Source: Paenibacillus terrigena DSM 21567
Lineage (GTDB): Bacteria; Bacillota; Bacilli; Paenibacillales; Paenibacillaceae
Direction of reading: 5' to 3'
NCBI RefSeq assembly: GCF_000374845.1
Contig: NZ_KB895427.1
Coordinates: 1 to 64,000 of the forward strand
DNA length: 64,000 bases
In this document: one piece after another, positions 28,243-36,906 of the stretch
How the letters are laid out: each line of letters opens with the position of its first letter
How positions within the stretch are numbered: position 1 is the first letter of the stretch
Program-made: the position numbers and the translations under genes
Notes under the pieces: generated by a model
What the model was told of the DNA's origin: nothing
What the model saw: the letters and a program-made list of their open reading frames with translations, nothing else
Database searches by the model: none

Positions 28243-28674
28243 ATGAAATTCAATGAATCCTTAATCCCGGCGGGTGAAGCTTTGATTCGCAAGGTGCTGC
28301 TGACGAATGCTGTTTCGTCCGGAGTATGTGGTCTGCTGCTGCTTTTATTTCCCGGGTATGTCGGTGAATGGACAGGACTAGACAATAGAATCGCACTAAC
28401 CGAAACCGGGATTTTCCTGCTGGTGTTCGTTGCATTTCTCGTGTGGGTTGTCTCTAGAAGGATTGTCTCACCTGGGGCTGTGCTGGTTGTTACCGTGCTC
28501 GACCTCCTTTGGGTCGTCGGAAGTGTGTTACTACTGGAGGATAAGGGCATTACGATGATGATGACGGTGTTTGGCGTCTGGGCAGTTATTTTGGTCACCG
28601 CAGTCGTCGGCGTGTTTGCGATTTTCGAGGCGGTTTACTATTGGCGTAATCGTGCGTTCGGAAGACAAAATTGA
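28243..28674 (+). CDS. Four-helix membrane protein
   Basis: 143 aa. Four hydrophobic stretches (TNAVSSGVCGLLLLLFPGYV; TGIFLLVFVAFLVWVV; AVLVVTVLDLLWVVGSVLLL; VWAVILVTAVVGVFAIFEAV). No motif recognised. Start ATG 28243 follows AGAGGTG; 28 bases after the DinB gene. Confidence 0.75.
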   Translation: MKFNESLIPAGEALIRKVLLTNAVSSGVCGLLLLLFPGYVGEWTGLDNRIALTETGIFLLVFVAFLVWVVSRRIVSPGAVLVVTVLDLLWVVGSVLLLEDKGITMMMTVFGVWAVILVTAVVGVFAIFEAVYYWRNRAFGRQN

Positions 28675-28782
28675 CCTCTTCGGATGGATCATCGTATATT
28701 GCCGACTTTATATAAGGATCCTCATTCGACTTGAGTGAGGTGGATATTTCAACAATATATAGTGAAGAGCGATGAAATAAGC

Positions 28783-28818
28783 CGTGTTCTCCTTCCCCCG
28801 GGTGGACACGGTTTTTTG
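28783..28818 (+). terminator. Terminator
   Basis: CCGTGTTCTCC pairs with GGTGGACACGG; six T follow. Ends the DinB/membrane protein transcript. Confidence 0.85.
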
Positions 28819-28844
28819 TGCACGAACAATTTCTGTAATATGTA

Positions 28845-28901
28845 TTGACAGCTACAACACTACCCTTTAGAATGTTTAATTGATGATGATAATCATTCTC
28901 A
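28845..28901 (+). promoter_or_regulatory. Promoter with Fur box
   Basis: TTGACA (28845-28850), 17-base spacer, TAGAAT (28868-28873). The Fur box TGATAATCATTCTCA (28887-28901) matches TGATAATNATTATCA at 14 of 15 positions and lies just after the predicted start. Expect repression by iron-loaded Fur. Confidence 0.85.
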
Positions 28902-28949
28902 TTAATAAATCGATGGAATAAGCATGATAGACAAAAGGGGAGTCATTCT

Positions 28950-29918
28950 ATGAAAAAGTTGTTCATTTCGTTAACTTTGGTTCTGGTCCTTCTACTTAGC
29001 GCTTGCGGCAGCAAGACAGCAGACACTACGAACAATGCAAGCAGTACGTCTTCGGACACGAAGACAGATTCGCCGACATCGACGGCTTCCGAAGAATCAG
29101 GTACATTTACTTACCAATCCGAAAATGGTCCTGTTGAGGTTCCGAAGAATCCGCAACGCGTCGTTGTCATTACGCGATTCTTAACGGGCAACGTCATGGC
29201 GCTTGGGGTGCCTGTGGTCGGCGTGGATGAAATGTCTAAGGAAAACCCAAGATTCGAAGAGCAGTTAAAGAATATTGAGGCGGTGTCAGACGAGAGCGTA
29301 GAGAAGATCATCGAGTTGAATCCAGATCTTATTATCGGGCTGTCAGATATTAAGAACGTCGATAAGTTTAAGCAAATCGCTCCAACGGTTACTTATACAT
29401 ACGGTAAAGTCGATTATTTGACGCAGCAGCTCGAAATCGGGAAATTGTTGAATAAAGAAAAAGAAGCGCAAGCGTGGGTAGATAGCTTCAAAGTGAAGGT
29501 ACAAGAAGCTGGGGAAAAGATCAAAGCGAAGATCGGTGAAAATGCGACCGTTTCTGTCATTGAGACCTTTAATAAGCAGCTCTACGTCTATGGTGACAAC
29601 TTTGGCCGTGGTACAGAAATCCTGTATCAAGGAGGATTTGGGCTCAAGAAGCCTGAGAAAGTCAGCGAAGCAACGAAGAAAGACGGCTACTTTGCTGTGT
29701 CGCAAGAAGTGTTGAAGGATTACTTTGGCGATTACGTCATTTTCAGTAAGAATGCAGAGGAAGACAACTCATTCCAGAATACGGAGACGTACAAGAACAT
29801 TCCTGCGGTGAAGAACAATCGTGTCTATGAGGCGAATGCAAAGGCATTTTACTTTAACGATCCACTGAGCATGGAATATCAGTTGGAATTCTTCATTAAG
29901 AGCTTCCTTGGTGAATAA
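28950..29918 (+). CDS. Iron-siderophore-binding lipoprotein (ABC transporter)
   Basis: 322 aa. Lipoprotein signal ending LSAC (Cys19), a Ser/Thr/Asp-rich linker, then a class III periplasmic-binding fold (PF01497): VEVPKNPQRVVVITR opens it, LNPDLIIG and ENATVSVIE follow. Captures ferric siderophore for a FecCD-type permease; none is encoded next to it, so it must work with a permease elsewhere. Preceded by a Fur box, in line with iron control. Confidence 0.93.
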   Translation: MKKLFISLTLVLVLLLSACGSKTADTTNNASSTSSDTKTDSPTSTASEESGTFTYQSENGPVEVPKNPQRVVVITRFLTGNVMALGVPVVGVDEMSKENPRFEEQLKNIEAVSDESVEKIIELNPDLIIGLSDIKNVDKFKQIAPTVTYTYGKVDYLTQQLEIGKLLNKEKEAQAWVDSFKVKVQEAGEKIKAKIGENATVSVIETFNKQLYVYGDNFGRGTEILYQGGFGLKKPEKVSEATKKDGYFAVSQEVLKDYFGDYVIFSKNAEEDNSFQNTETYKNIPAVKNNRVYEANAKAFYFNDPLSMEYQLEFFIKSFLGE

Positions 29919-29936
29919 GTATTGAATTAGCTATAA

Positions 29937-29975
29937 AGAGCATCTGAGAACTAACTCTCAGGTGTTCTTTTTCTA
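29937..29975 (+). terminator. Terminator of the siderophore-binding gene
   Basis: AGAGCATCTGAGA pairs with TCTCAGGTGTTCT; five T follow. Confidence 0.8.
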
Positions 29976-30110
29976 TTTGAATATAAGGGGGTTGCTTTTT
30001 CGTAGTATATTTTTCCATTTAATACTATTAAAATAGATAGAGATGATGCAACAAGCGAACTTCAACATGGATATGCCCCTGGTAATGATCATGAAGGAGG
30101 AAGATTGGTT

Positions 30111-30548
30111 ATGGAAAAGAAGGCATTATTAAAACGTATAGAATGCGCTTACCTGCCGGTAACGGATGTTACTGCATCCGCTGCATGGTATGAGCAAGTC
30201 TTGGGGTTGACGCTACGTGCGCCGGTAGAGCCAGGAAAAGGAGCTATTATGATCTTGGGTAGCGGACAATGGTTGTTCCTGCTGCCAAGCCCGGGAGGTC
30301 ACCCGCTGCACTTCATGACAACAGGTTGGGCAGAAGACGGTTCCCCGTTCGAGATGTTTCCGATCTGTTTCGAGACGGATGATATTCAAGCATTAGAGGC
30401 ATCCCTGCGTGAATCGGGTGTGTGGATAGAGCCAGAGATGCGTGATGAAGGCGGATGCGGGCTGCAGTTGAACTTTAAAGATCCGGACGGGAATAAATTT
30501 CAGGCGTGGCAGCAGCCGGTTGCAGTTGAAGCGGGCGTGTCATCATAG
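30111..30548 (+). CDS. VOC family protein (glyoxalase/dioxygenase fold)
   Basis: 145 aa. AYLPVTDVTASAAWYEQVLG and NFKDPDGNKFQAWQ are the ends of the vicinal oxygen chelate module; the metal ligands are not obvious, so the reaction is unknown. ATG 30111 fits GGAGGAAG. Confidence 0.83.
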   Translation: MEKKALLKRIECAYLPVTDVTASAAWYEQVLGLTLRAPVEPGKGAIMILGSGQWLFLLPSPGGHPLHFMTTGWAEDGSPFEMFPICFETDDIQALEASLRESGVWIEPEMRDEGGCGLQLNFKDPDGNKFQAWQQPVAVEAGVSS

Positions 30549-30567
30549 CCGATATAGAGTTAGTCAA

Positions 30568-30602
30568 GGCCGTCCATCAGTGACTTGATGGGCGGTCTTT
30601 CA
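30568..30602 (+). terminator. Terminator after the VOC gene
   Basis: GGCCGTCCATCA pairs with TGATGGGCGGTC; TTTC follows. Confidence 0.7.
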
Positions 30603-30661
30603 CTATAAGAAATTTATGGTAGGATGGGAAGATAGAAATAGATTCATAGGAGTGAGGTCAA

Positions 30662-31426
30662 ATGAAATTTGTCTTTGACTTAGACGGTACAATTTGTTTC
30701 AAAGGGAAGCCGGTAACTGAAAAAATACTAAGCGCGCTAGAGGCGCTGCAATCGAAGGGCCACCAGGTGATATTTGCCTCCGCAAGGCCCATTCGTGATA
30801 TGCTGCCGGTGCTACATGAGCGGTTCCATACGCATACCATGATTGGAGGCAACGGATCGCTCGTCTCTCAGCAGGGGCAATTAACGCATGCCCATGCGTT
30901 CTCGGAGGATCAGATCAACACGATCACTTCACTGATCCAAGAGTTCGAAGCCACCTATTTGATTGATGGGGAATGGGATTATTCCTATACAGGTCCGTCA
31001 GATCATCCAATTCTAAACAATGTTGACCCCGCTAAGCTCGCGAAGATGGTCGACATCGATCAGCATCCATCGATCGTCAAAGTATTAATATTGACAGCCA
31101 ATCGGATGGAAGAATTAGCGGAGCGTTTGTCAGACCTTGATGTCGTCGTCCATCGTCATAAGAGTGAGAATGTGCTGGATATGAGTCCGAATGACATCCA
31201 TAAATGGGGGGCACTTAGCAAAATTAGTATCGAGCAGGGCCAATATGTTGCGTTCGGAAATGATGCGAATGATATTTCGATGTTCATGCATGCGTCGCAT
31301 TCGGTTATGATCGGCCATCATGATGAACTTGCGATTCATGCCTCCGAGTCGATCTCTTTAGGAGATGATGTAGAAGATAAGATCGTTGAGAAGCTTAAGT
31401 ATCTTGCTGCATTGGAAGCAGAGTAG
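30662..31426 (+). CDS. Cof-type HAD-IIB phosphatase
   Basis: 254 aa. Motif I DLDGT (nucleophile Asp6), motif II ASARP, and GNDANDISMF as motif IV; the type IIB cap lies between. Family members dephosphorylate small sugar phosphates or FMN; substrate here unknown. Monocistronic. Confidence 0.9.
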   Translation: MKFVFDLDGTICFKGKPVTEKILSALEALQSKGHQVIFASARPIRDMLPVLHERFHTHTMIGGNGSLVSQQGQLTHAHAFSEDQINTITSLIQEFEATYLIDGEWDYSYTGPSDHPILNNVDPAKLAKMVDIDQHPSIVKVLILTANRMEELAERLSDLDVVVHRHKSENVLDMSPNDIHKWGALSKISIEQGQYVAFGNDANDISMFMHASHSVMIGHHDELAIHASESISLGDDVEDKIVEKLKYLAALEAE

Positions 31427-31441
31427 TGATATACACACATC

Positions 31442-31474
31442 AAAGCCACCGGATTTAGATCCGGTGGCTTTCTT
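31442..31474. terminator. Bidirectional terminator
   Basis: AAAGCCACCGGAT pairs with ATCCGGTGGCTTT; between convergent HAD and SDR genes. Confidence 0.88.
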
Positions 31475-31486
31475 CCGAGGAGGGCA

Positions 31487-32251
31487 TTATAACCGGGAAC
31501 CCCCACTCGCATCGATTATCTGTCCAGTCACCCAACGGCTGTCGTGTGAAGCGAGGAAAGCAGCGATATCCGCGACATCTGCAGGTTGGCCCCATCGACC
31601 GAAAGTCGAGAGTCCTGCGGCAAACTGCTGGCCTTCTTGCGTAGCCAAGGTTTCCACGTTCATATCCGTATCGATAAACCCCGGTGAAATTGCATTCACG
31701 GTGATCTGTCGACTACCCAGCTGCTGGGCCAACACAAGGGTGAGCGTGTTCACAGCGCCTTTCGATATGCTGTACTCCAAGAGGTGGGGCAGGGCGAATC
31801 TTGTAGCCATCGAAGCCATATTGATGATGCATCCCCCATCTCGCATACGAGACAAGGCTTGCTGAATGACAAAGAGCGGTGCTTTGACATTGATGTTCAT
31901 GATTGCATCAAAGGATTCTTCCTTCACTTGATCAATGGTTGCGGCATGCCCCCACCCGGCGTTGTTCACCAGAATATCGAAGCGATGGTAACCTGTGTGT
32001 TCGATGAGCTGTTCATCGAGGCTGGCGAATAACTGATGTACACCATCCAGTGAGGACAGATCGGCACCGACGGCCAACGCGGCACCTCCGCTTCCTTGTA
32101 TTTCACGAACGACTTCTTCCGCAGCGGTCTGTTTGGTCCCGTAATGAACGGCCACCAACGCACCTTCTTGTGCCAGTCTTAACGCGATCCCCCGGCCGAT
32201 CCCCCGGCTAGCTCCTGTAACCAGTGCGACCTTCCCTTGTAGTTTATCCAC
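31487..32251 (-). CDS. Short-chain dehydrogenase/reductase
   Basis: 254 aa classical SDR. NAD(P)-binding TGASRGIGRG, NNAGWG, catalytic Ser in NMASMA and YSISKGA (Tyr-x3-Lys), then SPGFIDTDM. FabG-like in pattern, but no fatty-acid genes adjoin. Cofactor and substrate unknown. Confidence 0.9.
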   Translation of the reverse strand: MDKLQGKVALVTGASRGIGRGIALRLAQEGALVAVHYGTKQTAAEEVVREIQGSGGAALAVGADLSSLDGVHQLFASLDEQLIEHTGYHRFDILVNNAGWGHAATIDQVKEESFDAIMNINVKAPLFVIQQALSRMRDGGCIINMASMATRFALPHLLEYSISKGAVNTLTLVLAQQLGSRQITVNAISPGFIDTDMNVETLATQEGQQFAAGLSTFGRWGQPADVADIAAFLASHDSRWVTGQIIDASGGSRL

Positions 32252-32382
32252 GTGCTCATCCCCTTCATATGTTTGACAATTTAGTTATATCACAGGGTTC
32301 TATTTGAAATGTTGCTCTCTAATTGATGTTGATGCAGGTACTAAAAAGCCGCCGAATGAGCTTCGACGGCTGAGAATCAATG

Positions 32383-33552
32383 TTATATGGTTGTCATCTT
32401 GCAGGCTACCGTCAGCGACTGAGCGATTTCCTCGCTATCTGCTTCACGGTAGATATGATCGTGATAATGAGGTTGGTGGATGTCTTGCCACCCTAAATCG
32501 ATGGCCTGCTTGTAATACTGCTTGGCACGTTCTTGATTACCGGTTCGATAGAACATGCATGCTGCATTCCAATATAGAGCAGTATCTCCGCCCCAGTCCC
32601 AGCCTTGATCCAGCGCCTCAGCGTAGCTCCAGGCTGCGCGGGCATAGTCTTGGGCAACGCCATACTTCATATCTCCACGCATATAATGGTTGCCGTTCAC
32701 GAGAAGGTTATTCAGCGGCTTATTCCATCCGAAGAGAACGGGGAAATCCGCTAACAGCTTGAACCCGACAGACTGTGCTGTTCGTTGTGAGCCGATGTTG
32801 TTCGACCAACACTGCCATCCGACTCTGGTGAGTCCATGTTGTTTCGCAAGCAGTAATGCACCCGCTGCGGTCTTGTGCGCCCATCCAAGTCCACGATAAT
32901 TCCCATCGGTCTCAATACCGAATTCACACACATCGCCAACGACCCAATCGGTCAGACACCAGCTGATAATAGCCGGTCCTTGCTCTGTATCTTGAATGGC
33001 TACACATCCGAAGCCTGACTCGAGGAAGGCTTCAATGGAAGGCCAGCCTCCTTGTATTTCATCAATAACACCGTCTAACCCTATTAACCCTTGCTGCTCG
33101 AATAAATCGCGATCGACAGGATAGATTTGATCCGCTAGCGTATCGTCTAACCCATGTAAATCATGCGAGAACGTCATCCGTCCACTGCGCAAGGGGAGCA
33201 AGTCTTTCGTTACGACACGGAGGGTCTCTGCCCACAGTTCATCTGATGGATAGAACAGAACGTAGTCCAGCTTGTCTTTGGCTGCACGATTCGGCAGCAG
33301 TTCTTCTCGGAGAAGAAGATTCACCTCTTCGAAGAATAGTTGATTGTCAGGGCTCCCTCCAAGGAATATGCCTTGAGGGCTCGTTAATAACGCGGATGCG
33401 CCATTATGGGACAGAAATACCCGACCGGATAGCGTTCCTTGAATAACGCCATAGATCGATAAATGATGCCATAAATCTTCGAATAACGCTGCGACCTTCG
33501 TGAATCCTTCACGAGTACATTCTTTTCCATGGTTCATTTGTTCTGAATACAT
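32383..33552 (-). CDS. GNAT acetyltransferase with C-terminal repeat region
   Basis: 389 aa. Residues about 1-285 match the GNAT_acetyltran group (PF12746): EFGIETDGNYRGLGWAHKTA is the acetyl-CoA loop and WSNNIGSQRTAQSVGF the motif B. About 285-370 resembles tetratricopeptide repeats (ARAAWSYAEALDQGWDWGGD; YWNAACMFYRTGNQERAKQYY). Such a tail would let it bind a partner protein. Substrate unknown. A possible 16-codon gene lies just upstream. Confidence 0.82.
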   Translation of the reverse strand: MYSEQMNHGKECTREGFTKVAALFEDLWHHLSIYGVIQGTLSGRVFLSHNGASALLTSPQGIFLGGSPDNQLFFEEVNLLLREELLPNRAAKDKLDYVLFYPSDELWAETLRVVTKDLLPLRSGRMTFSHDLHGLDDTLADQIYPVDRDLFEQQGLIGLDGVIDEIQGGWPSIEAFLESGFGCVAIQDTEQGPAIISWCLTDWVVGDVCEFGIETDGNYRGLGWAHKTAAGALLLAKQHGLTRVGWQCWSNNIGSQRTAQSVGFKLLADFPVLFGWNKPLNNLLVNGNHYMRGDMKYGVAQDYARAAWSYAEALDQGWDWGGDTALYWNAACMFYRTGNQERAKQYYKQAIDLGWQDIHQPHYHDHIYREADSEEIAQSLTVACKMTTI

Positions 33553-33594
33553 ATTGCTGGTTGCCTCCCATAAGTCGATGAGAGGGATTATTCG

Positions 33595-33645
33595 TTATAC
33601 GCCGAAACCTCTCATTGGCTTGTTGATTTGTTGGATCGTTTTCAA
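33595..33645 (-). CDS. Possible 16-residue peptide or leader peptide
   Basis: Minus strand TTG start with a strong SD (AAAGGAGT, about nine bases upstream) opens MKTIQQINKPMRGFGV and then TAA. It ends 42 bases before the acetyltransferase gene. Could be a leader peptide that controls that gene, a small peptide product, or chance; no family known to me. Confidence 0.35.
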   Translation of the reverse strand: MKTIQQINKPMRGFGV

Positions 33646-33853
33646 AACACCATCACTCCTTTAACATTCATCGTGGGCGTTGTTCTAAGCTGCACAATAT
33701 GAGATGCCCCACTCCATTATGGGTAAATCAACCAATTTTGGCAATATCATTTATGGCGTGCAATTATATTTATTTCCTTGAGTTACGAGGATATGTGTCT
33801 ATGCTGAAGGAATAATAGAGTGTAGTACGAATAGGAGAGAAGGAGTGGACCCC

Positions 33854-34447
33854 ATGACAGAGAAAGAAAAAGCAGCACAAGGCTACCTTTATAATGCGAA
33901 CTACGATCAGGAGCTCATCGATGAGCGTACGTATGCGAAGGGGCTATGTTACGAGCATAATCAACTGCATCCGCTGAAGCTGGAGGAGCGGGTGGCCATC
34001 CTGAGGAAGCTGTTCGGCAAGACGGCAGAGACGTTCCACATCGAACAGCCCTTTTATTGCGATTATGGCTATAATATCGAAATCGGCAAGAACTTCTATG
34101 CGAATCACAATTGCATCATGCTGGACTGTGCCACAATCACCTTTGGTGACAATGTGTTCATCGCGCCAAATTGCGGCTTCTATACAGCAGGGCATCCGCT
34201 CGATGTCGAGCAGCGGAACGAAGGGTTAGAGATTGCGTTTCCGATTACGGTTGGCAACAACGTATGGATTGGTGGCGGGGTTAGTGTCCTGCCGGGCGTA
34301 ACCATTGGAGACAATAGCGTGATTGGTGCGGGGAGCGTCGTGACGAAGGATATCCCACCCGGTGTTATTGCTGCGGGCAATCCATGTCGAGTGATTCGGC
34401 CAATTACGGAAGAGGACAAGAAGAAGTATCGTCACTACCGGGACTAA
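33854..34447 (+). CDS. maa: Maltose/galactoside O-acetyltransferase-like enzyme
   Basis: 197 aa. N-terminal cap (PF12464; YLYNANYDQELIDERTYAKG), then left-handed beta-helix hexapeptide repeats. Catalytic His in FYTAGHPLDVEQR; GAGSVVTKDIPPGVIAAGNPCRVIR closes the helix as in LacA/Maa. Acetylates sugar hydroxyls. ATG 33854 fits AGGAG eight bases upstream. Confidence 0.92.
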   Translation: MTEKEKAAQGYLYNANYDQELIDERTYAKGLCYEHNQLHPLKLEERVAILRKLFGKTAETFHIEQPFYCDYGYNIEIGKNFYANHNCIMLDCATITFGDNVFIAPNCGFYTAGHPLDVEQRNEGLEIAFPITVGNNVWIGGGVSVLPGVTIGDNSVIGAGSVVTKDIPPGVIAAGNPCRVIRPITEEDKKKYRHYRD

Positions 34448-34453
34448 TATAGC

Positions 34454-34484
34454 AAAAGACCCTCATTTCTGAGGGTCTTTTTAT
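34454..34484. terminator. Bidirectional terminator
   Basis: AAAGACCCTCA-TTTC-TGAGGGTCTTT with T/A runs either side; between convergent genes. Confidence 0.9.
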
Positions 34485-34499
34485 GGGATACGTTCAGCT

Positions 34500-36023
34500 T
34501 TACTGTGCTTGTACGAATTCAGCCGACTTGATACCCGCTTGGCGGCCGAAAATAATGATCTCCGCTACGGAGTTGCCGCCGATCCGGTTCTGACCGTGTA
34601 AGCCGCCTGTTAGCTCGCCTGCTGCATACAGACCTGGAATAGGTTTGCCGTCTTTATTCAGCACTTCCGTATTTGTGTTGATTTTCACGCCGCCCATGGT
34701 GTAGTGAATCCCAGGAGCGATTTTAATGGCATAGTAGGGTGCGCCGGACAAGTCGTTGTCCATTCCTGTCGTTCTGCCGAATTCGGCGTCCTTTTTGTTT
34801 TTCACTGCGCTGTTCCATGTATCGACCGTGGCTTTCAGCTGATCAGCTGGAACGTTCAATGCTTTGGCTAAAGCCTCGATCGATTCGCCATGAAGGACAA
34901 ATCCCATTTTCTCATACTGCTGAATTGCTTTCGCACGGGATTTTACACCGGAATCAAATATGAGATAAGCTGACTTTTCAGGAAGCTTATTGATTGCAGC
35001 CGTCACATTGTCACGAGTGTTCAGTTCATTTGTGAAGCGTTTGCCCTCACTGGATACGAGGATAGCTCCTTCACCACGGACAGCTTCCCCGATGAGATAG
35101 GATTTCTCTTGCTGTACCGTAGGGTGAACTTGGATTTGATCCATATCCACGGTTGTACCGCCGAGTTTTTCAATCATCTTAATGCCGTCACCGGTACTAC
35201 CTATTTGGTTGGTAGTCACGAGACCTTTTAAGTCAGATCGAACTTCGGAAATCATATCCATATTAGCGCCAAAACCGCCGGTTGTCACAACAACAGCATC
35301 CGCTGCAATAGTTTTCTCTTCATTCCCATCGATCACGACTTTGACGCCGTTCACTTTGCCGTCCTTTTCCGTAATTTCCTTCACATCCGCTTTGACGAAA
35401 AGTGGAATTTCTTTCTCTTGGATATTCTTCATCAAGCCTTTGACAAGATATTGCCCTACTGCTGAGCCGTCTTCCGGACGGTGTGTGCGTTTCTCGTTCA
35501 TGCCGCCTGTAATCGTGATATTGTTCAGACGAATGCCGATGGAGTCGAGCCAATCGATCGCACTAGCTGAATTGTCAACGAAAAAACGAAGCATTTCTTT
35601 GTCGTTGGTGTTATGACCGCCTTTTAGAGTCTCTTCATAAAATAAATCATTGCTGTCTTGAATGCCTTGTTCTTTTTGGAACTTGGTCTCGGAAGCATTC
35701 ATGCCCGAAGATGATTTCATCGTATTTCCCCCGGCAATCGGCATTTTTTCGAAAATAACCGGGTTCAAGCCCTTTTCTTTTGCCTCAAGTGCAGCAGACA
35801 TCCCCGCACCACCTGCGCCGACAATGATGATGTCATATTTATCTTTAAGCTGATCGATTGGTGTATAACCACCTTGAGTAGCTCCTGACACGGCTTCTGT
35901 TTCTTTTGCCTCTTCTTTTTTCACACTGTCCTGACTCTGATTCTGGCTTCCTTTACCGCATCCTGTGATGATGAGCATGAAGGAGAGAATGAGAACAAGC
36001 ATTGCTGATACTTTCTTTTTCAT
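34500..36023 (-). CDS. Extracellular FAD-dependent fumarate reductase-like lipoprotein
   Basis: 507 aa. Lipobox IITGC (Cys about 22), acidic linker, then a flavocytochrome-c/FrdA-type flavoprotein domain: IIVGAGGAGMSAALEA binds FAD; THRPEDGSAVG, VRGEGAILVSSEGKRF, GIHYTMGGV and GQNRIGGNS hold the substrate His/Arg positions of the family. Likely reduces fumarate or a similar enoate (e.g. urocanate) outside the cell. It lacks the FMN-binding domain that many relatives carry, so its electron donor must be separate. An exact Fnr box upstream suggests anaerobic induction. Confidence 0.88.
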   Translation of the reverse strand: MKKKVSAMLVLILSFMLIITGCGKGSQNQSQDSVKKEEAKETEAVSGATQGGYTPIDQLKDKYDIIIVGAGGAGMSAALEAKEKGLNPVIFEKMPIAGGNTMKSSSGMNASETKFQKEQGIQDSNDLFYEETLKGGHNTNDKEMLRFFVDNSASAIDWLDSIGIRLNNITITGGMNEKRTHRPEDGSAVGQYLVKGLMKNIQEKEIPLFVKADVKEITEKDGKVNGVKVVIDGNEEKTIAADAVVVTTGGFGANMDMISEVRSDLKGLVTTNQIGSTGDGIKMIEKLGGTTVDMDQIQVHPTVQQEKSYLIGEAVRGEGAILVSSEGKRFTNELNTRDNVTAAINKLPEKSAYLIFDSGVKSRAKAIQQYEKMGFVLHGESIEALAKALNVPADQLKATVDTWNSAVKNKKDAEFGRTTGMDNDLSGAPYYAIKIAPGIHYTMGGVKINTNTEVLNKDGKPIPGLYAAGELTGGLHGQNRIGGNSVAEIIIFGRQAGIKSAEFVQAQ

Positions 36024-36129
36024 GATGTACCCTCCACTTTTCTATCTTTCATAGATTTCGTTAAACATAAAGAGTCACATCAATCCGATAATTCCTTGAT
36101 CTGATGGTATCCTCTTTTAGTCCGCTTCA

Positions 36130-36172
36130 ATTCTAATATATAATCGGATCGAATATTGTGATTTATTTCACA
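36130..36172 (-). promoter_or_regulatory. Fnr box and promoter of the flavoprotein gene
   Basis: TGTGATTTATTTCACA (36157-36172) matches the Fnr consensus TGTGA-N6-TCACA exactly. On the minus strand a -10 TAGAAT lies at plus 36130-36135, which places the box centre about 41 bases before the predicted start, the standard activator position. No good -35 is needed at such promoters. Confidence 0.75.
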
Positions 36173-36254
36173 AGTATGTGGATTTTTTCCTAGGGTCATG
36201 TCATGGAAATAGGTTGTGCGGGGGTGTGAGAGGACGGAGGTTTGCCGTCCCCTT

Positions 36255-36893
36255 TTACTCGATTCTTGGTAAGACGCGGCGAATGATCCATTCAGCGAGC
36301 AGGATATTGATCACGATCGCGCCGTAGACACCGATCGTATAACTCGTCACGTATGGCAGTCCAGCGCCTTTGCTCGCAAGATAGGTGAGCAGATGAATGA
36401 ATAGATTCGTATAACAGAAGACATAGCTTCGAATCATCCACTTCCGGTGCTTCATCACTTGCCTACACTTAATGAACACAACTGCTGTAATCGTCATGAG
36501 TAGCCAGATGAGATTGATAAAGTTAAAAGCCATGCTATTGATTTTCCCGCCTGTGGCGAATGGAGCCATGTAGCCTGATGTAATATCCACGATACAGACG
36601 GCTATGATATAGAGATAACCGTTGGCCCGGTGGAAAGAACGATACCGCGTCAGAACCAGGTTCGAGAAGTTCACAGCCCCAGCAAGCATGGCTACACAGG
36701 CAAAAATAATATGAACCATCATGACAGGCAGCCATATGTCGGTGTTCACCGAGCGTTTAAGGCCCGCTTTATGACCGAGAAACGCAGTAGCCTGCGGATC
36801 ATGAATGAAGTTCATAAAGGTGACATAGAGAATGTACACGACAGCAATACCGATCATCCCTATATATAACCGTCTATTTCGTAACGTATTCAT
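36255..36893 (-). CDS. DUF2306 membrane protein
   Basis: 212 aa, six to seven membrane helices. LPVMMVHIIFACVAMLAGAV and RSFHRANGYLYII, with conserved His near membrane edges, are typical of PF10067 (DUF2306). Cofactor binding has been suggested for this type of fold, but function is unknown. 13 bases before exoA's 3' end on the same strand; exoA is upstream. Confidence 0.83.
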   Translation of the reverse strand: MNTLRNRRLYIGMIGIAVVYILYVTFMNFIHDPQATAFLGHKAGLKRSVNTDIWLPVMMVHIIFACVAMLAGAVNFSNLVLTRYRSFHRANGYLYIIAVCIVDITSGYMAPFATGGKINSMAFNFINLIWLLMTITAVVFIKCRQVMKHRKWMIRSYVFCYTNLFIHLLTYLASKGAGLPYVTSYTIGVYGAIVINILLAEWIIRRVLPRIE

Positions 36894-36906
36894 AAGTGCG
36901 GAACCT

